Origin: Valencia hispanica | Taxonomy: Eukaryota; Chordata; Actinopteri; Cyprinodontiformes; Valenciidae | Assembly (NCBI GenBank): GCA_963556495.2 | Contig: OY747722.1 | Location: 20,717,501 to 20,781,500, forward strand | DNA length: 64,000 nucleotides | Direction: 5' to 3' | Shown: positions 37,266 to 49,620 of the stretch, one piece after another | Numbering within the stretch: position 1 is the stretch's first letter | Layout of the letters: the number at the start of each line of letters is the position of its first letter | Notes under the pieces: generated by a model | Databases searched by the model: none | What the model was told of the DNA's origin: nothing | Seen by the model: the letters and a program-made list of their open reading frames with translations, nothing else | Program-made: the position numbers and the translations under genes

Positions 37266-38595
37266 CCACGATATCTCGAGTTTTATAAAAAAATATAGAA
37301 TTTTTTTCATATACGATACAAGAATGACCTAATATCGTTTATATCGATATAAATAGACCAGTTAGTTTTCCACCCTCCTGCCCCTCCGTCTGTCTCACGC
37401 GTTACTTCACCTTGCTACACTTCCCGTCCTCACTGAACGTGAATCTCACCGCAACCCCACTGCTGCATTCAGTTTGGAAGTCACAGCAGCTTGGAGACGG
37501 ACGAAGGCACGAGGGAGTGTGTTGAAGAGGAGCCGCTGGTTAGCACTGCTTTAAGGGGTTTCCTAAAACTCTGTACACTTTGATTAAAATAGATTTCATG
37601 TTTAGTGTTCAAAGGATACATGAAATACAATCATTTCTACATGTTTCAGCCATAGGTGGTAATTTAGACTGCAGAGTTTCATGCTGTACACTATACTGTA
37701 GCTACCAGAACGGCAACAGGCGGTCATTTTGACCGATGTATTCAAACCTCATTTAAATACCTTGCAAGTTTACTACTGAGATAATATGAACATTTCCCTG
37801 ATAAATCGTGAGCGTCGCATCTCCCCATTTAAGCACCAGAGGTCCTTTGTCAAAGAAACAGATTCTAAGAATATTGCCATTTATCAGGGAAAGTCCCGCA
37901 AACATGTCTGTGTATTTAGCACTGTGCACACGACTATTGGCATAATTGATCGGCTGAAGGCAAAACCGGAGTCTGTGCAATACTACAATGAAACAAAATA
38001 TGGTGTGGATATCCTTGATCAGATGGCTAGCAAGTATTCACAAAGGGTGGTACGTGAAGATGGCCCGTCACTGTTTTTTATAATATTCTGGACCTTGCAG
38101 GAATAAATGTCCATGTGCTCTTCTAGAAGTGCACTGGCACCAAGATCCAGTGAGGTAAATTCCTGCAGCAGCCAGTACAGTGGCCGTTGTAGTGGTAATG
38201 GTAGTTGACAAGCAAGGTTCAATGCATACTTAACATGCCCTACTTATTTTTTACAAAGTACAAAAACCCCCCCACTATTTTCACTATTATTTTCGTCTTT
38301 TTTTCCTACCGGGCTGAATGTCAACACCAGCCCACCCTTGCCCAAAACAATACTTTTTAATAGCAAAGCTATAACTATTTTGGTTCGGAAGAATAAAACA
38401 TTGACACCGTTTCTAATGTACATCTACAGCTGTATGTCAATAAAAGTGCCTGTGTGACATTTGAAACATGTAGCTTAGTTTCCGAATTGCTTTTTTGTCA
38501 ATGCTTTTGGGAAGAAAAATATCTAGGTATATTTCGAAAATTGGATTTGTGCTGAAAAATATTGAGAAATAACTTTTGGTCCATGTCGTCCAGCA
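37266..38595 (+). mobile_element. PiggyBac-like element remnant
   Basis: The insert separates the two parts of a Tc1 relic. Its left end is rich in TATCG/CGATA phrases (37270-37365), as in the ends of fish piggyBac elements, and its right end has GGTCCATGTCGTCCAGCA directly before TTAA (38596-38599), the canonical piggyBac target. A TTAA also lies at 37245-37248. The interior encodes the C-terminal part of a piggyBac transposase (37786-38106). The N-terminal two thirds are missing, so it is an internally deleted, inactive copy. Confidence 0.7.
37786..38106 (+). pseudogene. PiggyBac transposase C-terminal fragment (PGBD-like)
   Basis: The 106-codon frame contains SRKHVCVFSTVHTTIGI, KAKPESVQYYNETKYGVDIL and DQMA, which is the conserved block of piggyBac/PGBD transposases holding the last catalytic Asp (in YGVDILDQM). 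The frame then breaks near 38040; the continuing residues for the DDE-domain end are visible in a shifted frame (FFIIFWTLQ). The first catalytic Asp residues and the Cys-rich C-terminal domain are not seen. A host-domesticated gene is unlikely given the frameshift and truncation. Confidence 0.8.
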
Positions 38596-39664
38596 TTAAA
38601 CTCACTCAATTTTCTTTATTACAAATTGCTCTTTATTTAGCTTAATTCAATTTCCCATCAACTCTGACCAGCTTCCTTGCCCCTGCTCAAGGAAATCATT
38701 CCACAGCATGATGCTGCCACCACCATGGCAAACTGCAAACAGGACTTTTTTCCTGCTACTTCACCATAAAAGCCGGATATTACGGGTTCATATTTAATAG
38801 TTGTATCAACAGATTCTCATATCTGAGTCATGGATCTCCAAAGGTAGCAGTTGGATGGATTGCGGGAATAAAGGATAACGCTTTCAGGCCATGAGACATT
38901 TATTTAAGTATAGGAATATAAAAATATTTACAGAATTTTATTTGTTTCTTTACTTGGAGATCTGGAAAAAGAGGCACTCGTCCTTAAACTGTAGTTCTCC
39001 AAGCTTTCTGGACGTCTTGAAACATTTTTCTTTAAAACTGTGCTGCCTTTTCACTCTTAAAAAATTATTTTGAACATGACAGTGGCTGGGTACTATACAT
39101 TGCAAGTTTGGCTGTTAGAGGAACGGTTCCCAAAGTTGGAATTTTGAGATCCTCCTAAGAAACTAAACCAAGCAACACAATTTTTGTTTCAAGTAAATTA
39201 ATAAAAATAATATTGGTACTAAAAAAGTTTAGATAAAAGCAGTATTTATATATAGATTGAACCAATATATTTAGCTGTTGATGTCGTTTGTGTTGTTATT
39301 GTGTCTCTGCTTAGTTGACTTGGCACAAAGATTTCTTTCACTCTTATCTCATGAGTCAGAAGCAATAAAGTTTGGGAACCACTTAAACGAATGGGAGAAG
39401 GAATGACACTTGGAATTACAAACATTTCTCCAAACACCAAATCCGTAATCCCAAATGCATTCAGAGTGCTTATGAAGTCTGTCTCCCCTTTGTAACAAAT
39501 TAAATACCTGTGAGATTTTAGAGAAATTTCTGGAAACTCCTCTTTAATTTTATCAAAGCAATCGACTGTAATGGTATGTGTCCATTTTTATTTTTTGCAG
39601 CAACATGAACACAGCTGTGCAACAAAATATGAGGCAATTCCCCTTACATAACAAAGAAGGATTA

Positions 39665-39672
39665 CCCCCCCC

Positions 39673-39709
<37 letters not shown>

Positions 39710-39710
39710 C
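39665..39710. repeat. C-run plus (CA)n microsatellite
   Basis: About eleven C then about 15 CA units. Confidence 0.95.
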
Positions 39711-40076
39711 TTGCTTTGCCTCAAAATGCTCATCACATGTCTGACAGTGGGCTGAGCTGCATTTCAACTAGCGGTGTACTGTGGCAAATCTTTTGAACAA
39801 CCAAACAACTCGAGTGAAGTGCCTGCAGTCCTTTAAGCACTTTATCCTCAGAGCTTCATTGGGCAACAGACAGGCACAAAGGAGGAAAAACAAGACAAAA
39901 AATGCAAATGAACTCTTCAGCGCTTCGATATGTCATTCACAAAGGAAGAGTGCATTTAGAATATTTCAGAATGCCAGTCTCATAACTGCACTTTGCAACA
40001 ACGGGGGTGTAGAAGAAAAAAATAAGTCAAAAGAGGCAGAAAGTGATGAAGAGAAAGTCAGAAAGACGTGTTCTCT

Positions 40077-40097
40077 TTTTTTTTGGGGGGGGGGGGG
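40077..40097. repeat. T-run abutting a G-run
   Basis: About nine T followed by twelve or so G; a potential G-quadruplex or sequencing-difficult spot. Confidence 0.85.
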
Positions 40098-41089
40098 TCG
40101 CGTTGGGAATTCCACGTCTCATCGTCTTGTTTAGAGTGCATTAGCAGCCAATGACACAGTCTCCCTCCCTCCTCATTGCTCTATTTTTCTTGTTGTCGGG
40201 GAGATTGTCCTAAGGCAATAAAAGCAACCATCAGCACTCCTCCTCCTCCTACACCTCCTCTTCATGCAGAGATATGCCTGGGCCTAATTTTCCATCAGCA
40301 AAGCATGAAATCAAGTGAGAATGCCACACAACAAGCACTCTTATGAGGGGACACATTGCCGGTTCAGCCACCCACACAAGTATACACACACGCACTGGCA
40401 CTCACCCGCAGCCCACCGGTACAGAGATACACCCTGACTTTTGAATAAATTATGAAATCAAGTGGATGCTAAACTAAAGTGACAATCAGAGGCTTGTTGA
40501 TGAGAGCATAAATGTGACTTTGGGAGGCGGTTTTACAAAATTTAATACAATTATTTAATGGTTGTTATATTACCAGGCTTTGGAGGAATATTGTGCAGTG
40601 GTTTGAATGTTTTAAGTGATTACTGTGTTTAGTTGTTAGCAGTGACAAGATCACAGAAAGAAAAACTGATTTTGCATATTTTAAGTGGAATCATTCCTTT
40701 GCGTTTGTGTGACACACTTAAAAAATCGTAAACTATATTCTTGTTTGCTCATATAATTTGTAGGATATATAGGTAGAAAGTTAAACTATCAGGAAACCAG
40801 TCCATAATTGTTATTTTTACAAAACATATGGGCTGTGTGAAGCGCTTTCAGACAAATTAATCAATGTTCTGAAGCTACATAGTAAAATTCCTCAAATTTG
40901 ACTGGACATAGTACAGTTGTTTAGAATAAATATTGCCTATTCACCAGATGCCAAGATAGTCGAAGCAAAGCCCTCCCCAACATGATGCAGAATAACTTTA
41001 AACCTATTCAAGTGTCTTTAATGGTTGTTTACATCTCTTGAACTTTTTGCTATAAACTTTTATACAGTTTAATGCTAATTTATTTTAAT

Positions 41090-41560
41090 TCTATGTGCTT
41101 GACCAAGACATGAAGACCAAGAATTAGGTCAGGAATAAAGTTGTTGGGCAGTTTAAAGTTGGCCTAACTCCTAAAACAATATCTAAAGCTTTGTACATCT
41201 CATAGATGATGGCTTGAATGGCGCTCTATCTTTAATCTAAATCTAACATTTTACATCATGATAAATTCATCATCCCTAGGGTTAAGCATGGTGATGGTAT
41301 TATTATGCTGTGGGGATGCTTCTCTTCTGCACTGGGAGTTGATGGGAAGATAAATGGAGATAAATTGAGGACAATCTTGGAAGAAAATTGTTTAGAAGCA
41401 GCAATAGACTTAAGATTGGAGTTGAGGTTCACGCAGGAACGCACCAACTCTAAACATACAGCCAGAGATACAGTGGAAGGGTTTAGATAAAAAAAAAAAT
41501 CATATTCATGTGTTAGAATGACCAATTCAGTATCAGTCTGCTAATCCAGTGTGTTGGATT
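41090..41560 (+). mobile_element. Decayed Tc1-like transposon, middle part
   Basis: The plus strand reads the transposase centre: AAGCATGGTGATGGTATTAT (41285-41304), then CTGTGGGGATGCTTCTCTTC, GTTGATGGGAAGATAAATGG and ACATACAGCCAGAGATACAG around the second catalytic position. It ends after ATTCATGTGTTAGAATGACC. The short 61-codon frame at 41305-41490 is part of this. Terminal repeats are not visible. Old copy. Confidence 0.75.
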
Positions 41561-43172
41561 TGTGTTGTTGGATCCATAAGGTCACTTCTAGAAAGGCTAA
41601 TTATCTGTCAGAAATGGACAAAAAGCAAAGACAATGAGAGAAGACAGCTGCTGAGATAACCAGCATTGCTTTTTCACAGATCATGCAACCAGTCAACAGA
41701 CCAACTGAGAGCCTAACTGTGTTATACTGCATCTCACTTTTCCATCAACTGCACAAATAAAGCAGATCGTTATTAGGAAAATAAAACTGAAAAACACAAC
41801 AAAGCGAGTGCAAATTTCTCCTCTCCACACAAACACAGCAAGAAGAAAAAGATCTCGGAGTGCTGACTGACAATGATGCACTGCAATATAGATGACGAGA
41901 ACAAAGCTCCCCATAACAAACTCCAGTCATATTGAGACGATTTCCTTTTCAATAATGAATCGCCATCAGCGCGCCACGTCAATACTGTCTCCTCTGTTGT
42001 GTGCGTGCATGAGAGAGTGAGGAAGGGGTGGGGGGAAACATCCATCCTCAACGAGAACTAAACTTCTATATTTAATCTGCGCTGAGAACAAGCAGGCATG
42101 CAAAGTCAAAAACAAAACGGGGATGGCAAGCTGAGGCTTTATGTTGCATGCAAATCACATCCAGACCAACCGGCTGCTGTGAGCTTATCCCCGCAACTTT
42201 GTGATTGACAGGAATTTTAAGATGTGTAGATTATAAATATTTATAATTGACTCTACATTGACTATGTTCTCTCTGTTTGGTGGAACTTGAAAAGGAAGGA
42301 AAGAATAAAAACTCAAAATTTCTCTTTAAAAAGAAGGGAGGAAAAACAATGACAATTCAGCTCGTTGGTTTTATCTTCAGACGACCCCTGTACTACTGTA
42401 GTGTGTATGTGTTGATCAGTGGCCTGTTTTCTTTTTTAACAATAGTATTAACTTTCTGCAGTTCTCAAGTTTTTTTTGTCATGGAGTTTGGCTGTTCTCA
42501 GAGGGGTCGGATGAGCCTCTGAAAAGTAATTTTAGTGCACAAGTAAAAGGTTATAGGTGCAAACGGGAGATGTATCTCCTAAAATTTAAACTACTTTTGT
42601 TGAATCATGCCTGGGTTCAGAACCCAGTTTACAATATTATGGTGGAATCTTGTTACTTATGTTGTTGTACTTGTTACTCATGCCTTTGCTAGGCCAATAA
42701 TGAGACAGATCAGGAGGAGTAGCGATTAAAAGACAAAATATTCCATCTCGAGCAAGTCAACATAATCAATTATTGACCATTTGTACCATTACTGCTTTTG
42801 TAAATAGGCACAATGCAATACTTGTAAGGACAGCCTGCAACTGCAACAGATTACGACATCCAAGGTTAGATTTTTCACTAAACCTCGTCTCTTTAGTTCA
42901 CCCCACAGGTTTTACCCATTTTTCAGGGTTAAAATTACTCCGATTAATGGTTGGAAGAATGGTTGGATTTTCAAAATTCCAGAGGTTAAGACAGGCATAT
43001 AGAAAAGCTCCGTGCACATATTTACCATGTGTGACAGAAGGCGTAGGGTGTGGTGTCCATCAAAGTAGATGTTACAATACTCTTCACTGGAATAGAAACC
43101 ATACATATCTGCATATTTTTTTAGTACAGATCATAACCCTTCACTTCAAGTATATTTGCGCTTCAAAAATCT
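41561..43172. other. Unique non-coding stretch, no gene seen
   Basis: Frames at 41693-42051 on the minus strand and 42277-42522 on the plus strand have no motif. The block 42060-42210 carries TTGCATGCAAATCACATCC, an octamer-like ATGCAAAT, in non-repetitive sequence. Confidence 0.4.
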
Positions 43173-43340
<168 letters not shown>

Positions 43341-44879
43341 CGTGCGTTGCATTCATCATTTTTCTTTGATGAAATTTCAAAATCGGAAGATGAAAAAATA
43401 AACATCTGAACTATCAGTCTAGTTTGGCTCAGAAGGAAGGTACAGGAAACACTACCAGTTCAGAAACTGGGTGGGCCTCGACCTCTAAGAAATTGAAATA
43501 ACTTCTTCCCTTTGATTGAGTTGCACTGTGTGAGTTCACAACACTGCATCAGTCCATCTAACCCTCTTTCAGCTCCACATCAAAAAGGGAGCAGAAAACG
43601 CAGGCCCGTACACACCTCGCACACACCCACTTCTGATCCTCAAGTTTCCTCTGCAGCTCACCCAGGCACAGCACTGTCCACCCCTTTCATCAATTTTCCT
43701 GTTTGATTTCACCTCTGTGCCAAAAGTAAAGTGTCATATCTAAACTTGTATGTCGGAATACAGCACATTTTACATCTAAAAGTTTCTGTGTTGCCAAACA
43801 AAAACACGCGGATTCACTGAAACCATATGAAATCCCAAAAAGCATTAGGATTTAAAGTGACCATGAAACCCAAACCCTTCAAGCAGATTAAATTCCAAAT
43901 CAAGCAGGCCATGTAAATGATGTGGTGACAGGGGGCCCCGTGCAATTAGTATGCCAGGCTAGTGTTAAAGCAATTAGGCAAAACAGACGGCAAGAGCACC
44001 CGGGCTAAGCGCGAGAAGGGAGGAAGGACGAATATTTCCATATTGTTCTTCAGGACATGAGCGCGTGTGTGTCGGTGTGTGCGCATGTACAGTTTGTTTG
44101 AGGTCATCTGGCACTCAACTTGTTTGTGGATCTCTCGGAGGAAATCAAAGGGTAATGGGAGCTAGACTTTGTTTACTGACAGCCTATGCTCCCATTTAGG
44201 GTAGCTAAGAGATAGGAGTGAGGTACTAAATGCAAAATTTGCGCTTCCTTTTAACCAAAAGGAAAGTATAAAAAGGAAACTTAAAAAACATACAGTCCCA
44301 TGTCGCTTTGGGGAAGAAAAAAAAAACTATCACAAAAGCATTTACTGGTAAACAAGCCCAGAGCAGAAACATACCACACTAGGGAAAAAAAAAGAGAGAA
44401 AAAAAAAAAGAGAAAACTCATTTGGGCAAATCTCTGAGGTGGAGCCATCAAAAGCCCCGTCGGTTTGTACACAGAGACATGGCAGAGAAGGACCACCTGG
44501 AGACGAGCAGTGACAATTGTTTGAGTGTAAATTACTCAAACAAGCATGCCCGGGAATGGCGTTTAATGCCTAATGTTTCCCAGAGGAAACTGTGGTGGAT
44601 GCCTTTAATTCAAACACCAAGTTCTGATTTACAGACACCACAAAAAACAAAACAAACCACAGTGCGCAAGGAAGTTGTGTACGATGAGGTGAGGCTCTTT
44701 TGGGGATGTTAAGTGGGACAGTGGCGCTCTTGTTTCCTGCAGTGTGAAACAACAACCCTGTTCAGTTGCGTGTAAAACTACACTGTTATTTCTTTACCAC
44801 TATGTTTACAATTCACTGTGGCACAGATAAGCTGCAGCGTTTACATAAGGTCACTAACAGACACTTCAAATTCACATTC
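43341..44879. other. Unique stretch with CNE-like block 43860-44010
   Basis: The block has GTGCAATTAGTATGCCAGGC and GTTAAAGCAATTAGGC, two spaced CAATTAG homeodomain-type sites in non-repetitive sequence. A-rich runs at 44320-44410 flank it. The 96-codon frame 44422-44712 has no known motif. Confidence 0.4.
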
Positions 44880-45293
44880 AGTGTCACCCATCTACAGCAA
44901 ATTGCCCAGGTCCTGAAGCAACAAAGGAGCCTCGCATCATCACACAACAACCACCATGTTTGACTGCTGGGATTATATTATTTTTCCAAAACACTCCTAT
45001 AGTTTTGTGCTAGATGTGACACCTCCCATAATGTTGTACTTTAGTTTCACTAGGGAAGTTTTTACCCCTGTCTATACATATTAGCTCTAAATGGTTCACT
45101 GGTGTGACACAGCCTTAGAAATGGCTTTGTAGCACTTTCCAGATTAAGAGAGGACATATTTTCACATCTGAACATTTCTTTAGATTTAGGGAGATGAGTT
45201 GTCTTTTGGCCTACCTCATGTTGCCAATTAAGGTCCTTATCAGTAATTGATTTGATGCTACAAATTAGGCAGTAATCAGGCTTAGGTGTGGCA
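44880..45293 (-). mobile_element. Tc1-like transposon N-terminal fragment
   Basis: On the minus strand the sequence matches the first half of a fish Tc1 transposase gene of a different family from the others. It includes CACCATGTTTGACTGCTGGG near 44951, TTAGAAATGGCTTTGTAGCA (45115-45134, the DNA-binding helix-turn-helix region) and the 5' untranslated region (AGGCAGTAATCAGGCTTAGG). Internal parts are deleted. A SINE begins directly at its edge. Confidence 0.65.
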
Positions 45294-45585
45294 ACTTGTC
45301 AGCCTGCGACCCAGAAATTGTGGGTTCGATTCCAGCTTCCACCCGCTACATGTCGTTGTGTCCTTGGGCAAGACACTTCACCTACTGGTGTTGGCCAGAG
45401 GGGCCGATGGCGCAATATGGCAGCCTCGCTTCAGTCAGTCTGCCTCAGGGCAGCTGTGGCTATAATCATAGCTTGCTTCCACCAGTGTATGAATGAGAGA
45501 GTGAATGAATAATGGAGTTGTTGTTGTAAAGCGCTTTGAGGGTCTCGAAAAGCGCTATATAAATGCAAGCCATTTTTAATATTAA
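45294..45585 (+). mobile_element. tRNA-derived SINE with L2-type 3' tail
   Basis: The 5' part has a polymerase III B box (GGGTTCGATTCCAG at about 45322) but its A-box half is truncated or decayed. The body has the phrase TGTCCTTGGGCAAGACACTTC, common to a large group of fish SINEs. The tail (TGTAAAGCGCTTTGAGGGTC, then GAAAAGCGCTATATAAATGC) matches the 3' end of the L2 at 15037, so an L2-type reverse transcriptase probably mobilised it. SINEs encode no protein; ORFs here are chance. Confidence 0.85.
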
Positions 45586-48500
45586 CTCAAATGGAATGCC
45601 CTTTTCCCAAAAAAAAAAAAATGTGATTAATCACAGTTCATTCCCAATCTAATAAGGAGTGACAAAAAAAAGCAAAAACAGAAGACATCCAAAAGGAGGA
45701 AGAAACTTTGTCATGGGAGTGTTTGCCTTGTACCTAAAAATAAGCAACTGAAATTATGCAGAAAACAAAGTGACACATGCTTGTATTAGATACAATTTGG
45801 AGACTTAATTTTCTCCATGTCTGATATTAGTCAGCAACACATTTCATAAAGCTTCTAATTTAAAACCTTAGAGTATATTGGTGTTTTTTACTTTCACGTT
45901 TTCTTGTCATTTAACTGTGCAATAAGCAGGAAAAATTTAACAAAATAACATACACAGTATACAATGTGTGTTTGCGTGCGTGTGTGTTTATGTCAGGGGT
46001 TGCTTAGCTACTACTTCCCTCGTGCATGTTGAAGTGATACCTATTTACAGAGCTAATTTTGCACCATAGCAGGATAAATAATAAACTCAAATTTATGAAA
46101 AACTAATAAACAGCAGCTGTTTGAGCTGAAGTACAGAACAGACAAACAAACCAGTGCAATAAAAAGACAGAGCTGGGAATTGTGAATTTGATTGCTCTGG
46201 TTTACCTTCTGATTCAGCCTTTATAAGCTTTTAAAGTACTCTTGAGATTAAAAAAAAGATTAAATAAACGTCAGAAGAAAGAAAGCTGAAGCATTCACAA
46301 CAAAGGCATGCGTCAAAACTAAATAATTATTATATCTTTGCTTTGCATATTTCAAATTAGCATCCAATCAAATAATGTACCCGACAAAAAGAAAACCTCA
46401 GAGAAACTTCTTTACAGCAATAAAAATATAAAACAGTGCTAATATGCAATGATCAATTAACAGAAATGTAAATTAAACAGAATCTCCAAGACGAGTGGTA
46501 ATTAGCTCCTGTTTAAGTCACCATCATGAGTCTGTGCCATGTAGTACAATCTATCAGCCTATGTAGCACCATATGGTCGACATGGCCTTCGGGCTTTGTG
46601 GGAATTACTTCATTGAAAGACAAGCAGGTGAGGCAGTGTTTTGTATGAAACACGTCAGCAGACTTTGTACATAGACAAGAAGAAAGTAAGAGAAAAAACT
46701 TCCATGAAAGAGACAGAATCTTCAAAAAATGAGGTCAAAGCAGATGGATATCATATCGAAAGCTAAAATAACTGAGCAGCGCAATGAAATCTGGCAAGTG
46801 GCCTATTGAAACAAGTGACATAATACAGCAGACTCGTGTATCGTAGTAACGAAACACTCAAAAGAGAAAAAAAACATCAAACAAAAGATGCTTGCAAGTA
46901 GTTCTCAGGGTAAAGATTTACTGCTAAACTGGTAAGGTGACAGTGGCAAATGACATTTCACGTCCCAGTGTTTTAGTTTGGATGGGAGCTTGTTTCACCT
47001 CTGATCACATGAAAAAGCCCTCATTTAAAATGAAATCTCTTAAACACAAATAACGCATTTATTAGAATTCTTGATTATGAAAGATGGGGAAAATCTCAGA
47101 GCTTTGCTTATAAGAAAAGGACACTGCAATAAACAGCCTACCTTTAATGGTTTTGGAGAATATATCACTTTTCATGGTTTGATAAAAAACCTGAAGTCTG
47201 TTACAAATCAAACTAATAAGGTATCTTGACGGTATTTAAAGCTTAGCTTGCAACTAAAACCCTTTCCAGACACTCATAAAATACAACTCAACAGGGTGGC
47301 AAAGCAGTTTGTTTTCAATTATTAGTTTGTTTTATCTAACACCACTTAACAGAAAGATGCAGTGCAAACTATGTGAAGAAGTCCAAGCTGAAAGTGTATG
47401 ATGGTGAAATGGGAACCAGATAAGGCGGTTGTTTATCCCGCATTTCTTTACACTCCAGATCCAAAACGTGGATCTGGAGTTTACATCGATGCTGTTGTGA
47501 TCAAAGACAGGCTAACTGCTAAACAGCTACATGAGGCAACTGCAATGTATTACTCTGCACTTCACACATTCAAACTCTGTAGCAACACGTTTACAAACAG
47601 ATGTTTTAATAGTGAGTAAGTTAATGAGACAAACAGAGAGAAAGTGAAATAAATGGTGCAATACTGCGGTCCCGAGTATGTTTTTAAAGGCTAGACAACC
47701 AAATTGGATTTTGAGTTCTGGTTCAACTTTGCAACTTTGAAATCAGAATGCAGAATTCAGCGGGCCTTCCAGTTAACTATTCCAACTTGATCCAATAACC
47801 AGTGGAAATCCAAATTCAAAGACTTCCTTTGCATCGATGAGTCAGTAATGCTTCTTTTAACCTTACTGTGTTTCTGTGATTACACTAAAAAAGTGAAACA
47901 AAAGTAAGTAAAACAAAGAAGTCCTGTTTTATATTTTTTTAACAGGTGTAGACAAGTCAGTATAGTAGTTGGGAAACTTAAGATTGGCTAAGGTAATGCT
48001 TGTAAAAAAGTTTGAAAACCACTCAGTGCATTCACATGCAAAAATAGAAAACCAAATTATTGCCTTGGTTTGTCTGAATTCAGACTTTTGAAATGCATGT
48101 ATACACTTTAGTCCGGCTGAAGTCGAAACAAACTGGCCTACATTTAATCTAGCTAAAATACCCAGATAATGTTGTTAGAAAGCCAAATTTATCTTCATGT
48201 AAACCAATTCCCAGCTAAATCAAGCTATTACTGGCCTGGGCCATCCAGGTAATAACAACACCTGTACAACAACACAGCAACAACAACACATAACAAAATC
48301 AAAACTGTACAGTAGCCTACTTTCGGAATCTAATGTGCTGCAACGTTGTCATCGGTTTCTTCGCTCATTGTGCATATCCTGCTTTTACAAGTCTGCTTCA
48401 CTGCCACCAGAATGTGTTTACCATTTGTGTGACTCTAAAGGCCAACTGAAATAATGCTAATACGAAGGAGCACGTGTTGCCACCTACCATTGCCAAGTCA

Positions 48501-49390
48501 ATCTCACTTCATTCAATAATTTGATTTTCAAGTCAGATAAAGGCTCCCATTCTGTTTGAGGTATTAGCTCAGTTACTGTCATAGCTTGATTTAGATGCGC
48601 ATGTAAACACACCAACTGATACATTGTCTTTGAGTTTACCAGGACTGCAGCTCCCCTTGTGGTGGCTGAAAGATACAGCATTTCAACAAAGTTTTCTTAT
48701 CACTTTCCCTCTAAACGATATGCCACTTTTGCATTACTGCTTTAAAACAGAAGCAGGGAAAACTGCTAAGTCATTAAAATACACCTAGGACTAAACGCAA
48801 ACATAACTGCATCACAACGATAAAATTGCCGTATTATGAGCACACACACTGTCAGTTGTTCAGCTGCTGTCTGTAACCAGTGACAAATAGGGGGAAACTG
48901 TTCCGATGATGGCAAAAATAACCGCTTAAATGGATAAAATTATGATAAAATTCAGATAGCTAACTTTACAGCATTACATTACATTGTTTGATTTGGTATC
49001 CCTGTTCCTAGATGGCAACATCAGGCATGAATTCTACAAAATGTACAGTATTTTGAATAGCTATATTAAATTTATCGCAATGGTCTCAAATAGACTGAAA
49101 CACTTCCACCGTGGCCATCAAGAGACACATTGTCATCAACTAGTTTGCCCTTTAAGAGTAAAAAAAAATACAAATAAATACATATAAAACAAAGCAATAC
49201 TGCTTCACAATTAAATACTTTTTATTTCTCATATTAAAACTGTAATTAATCAAATCTTTCCAGAACATGTTCTGTATAAATGTGGCTGCCAATATGCAAT
49301 CAATACAACTATTTACAATTCAACATTTGGAGAATACAACAACTAACATAAACAATGCACCATTTAATAACACACTCATCACCTGTATTG
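45586..49390. other. Long unique stretch; CNE-like near 46500-46680; short hairpin at 47452-47480
   Basis: No gene or clear transposon. The block 46500-46680 is non-repetitive (ATTAGCTCCTGTTTAAGTCA, then CATATGGTCGACATGG) and could be conserved. A 12-bp perfect inverted repeat sits at 47452-47480 within a 73-codon ORF that has no known motif. Confidence 0.4.
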
Positions 49391-49585
49391 ATATTTTGGT
49401 CGCCTCTCTTTTAAGCAGGCAAAGTGATCAATTACCCTCTCATTGAAATCAGGCATGTTCCTGACAAGTTCCCTCTCCATTGAAAGCATGGCCAATGCAT
49501 TCAGACAATCCTGTCCCATCTTATTTCTCAGGAATGTTTTGGTTCTCTTTAAGGTGGAGAAACACCTCTCAGCTACTTCTTCAGC
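49391..49585 (-). pseudogene. hAT transposase C-terminal dimerisation fragment
   Basis: The minus strand translates as about 64 residues beginning ERCFSTLKRTKTFLRNKMGQ and continuing LNALAMLSMERELV, then FNERVIDHFACLKERR, ending at a stop. This is the hAT C-terminal dimerisation region as in ZMYM1-like and related fish hAT proteins. No upstream catalytic part follows: the frame ends at a palindrome (49580-49620). This is a small orphan piece of transposase. Confidence 0.8.
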
Positions 49586-49620
49586 TACTTTCTGTTAGAG
49601 ACTAACAGAAAGTAGCTGAA
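49580..49620. repeat. Perfect 19-bp-arm palindrome
   Basis: Arm 49580-49598 and arm 49602-49620 are exact reverse complements with loop AGA. The left arm is still hAT coding sequence, so the right arm is an inverted copy of it, as left by a foldback or hairpin-type end-joining event. Confidence 0.9.

Larger units (their letters stand above)
36789..39085 (-). mobile_element. Decayed Tc1-like transposon, split by a piggyBac remnant
   Basis: The minus-strand reading begins with the terminal region at 36789-36880 (TTGTCTTATTACAACCACAAAG), then the C-terminal end of the transposase (36990-37110) and the middle part up to about 37265. It resumes at about 38600 with CATCAACTCTGACCAGCTTC (38656-38675) and ATGATGCTGCCACCACCATG (38708-38727), followed by the N-terminal half up to about 39085. 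It is the same family as 23430-24483. All frames are broken. The interruption is described separately. Confidence 0.7.
39086..41089. other. Mostly unique; CNE-like block 40140-40330; two simple repeats
   Basis: No gene. ORF 39781-40134 (117 codons) ends in a T/G-run artefact and has no motif. The block 40140-40330 (GCAGCCAATGACACAG, then GGGCCTAATTTTCCATCAGC) is non-repetitive and could be conserved. Confidence 0.4.

Noticed and set aside
44422..44712. 96-codon ORF as a possible exon
   Set aside because: No recognisable domain, and no supporting splice sites or conservation visible.
45322..45340. tRNA-like B box
   Set aside because: It belongs to a SINE; there is no clover-leaf or anticodon arm for a tRNA gene.
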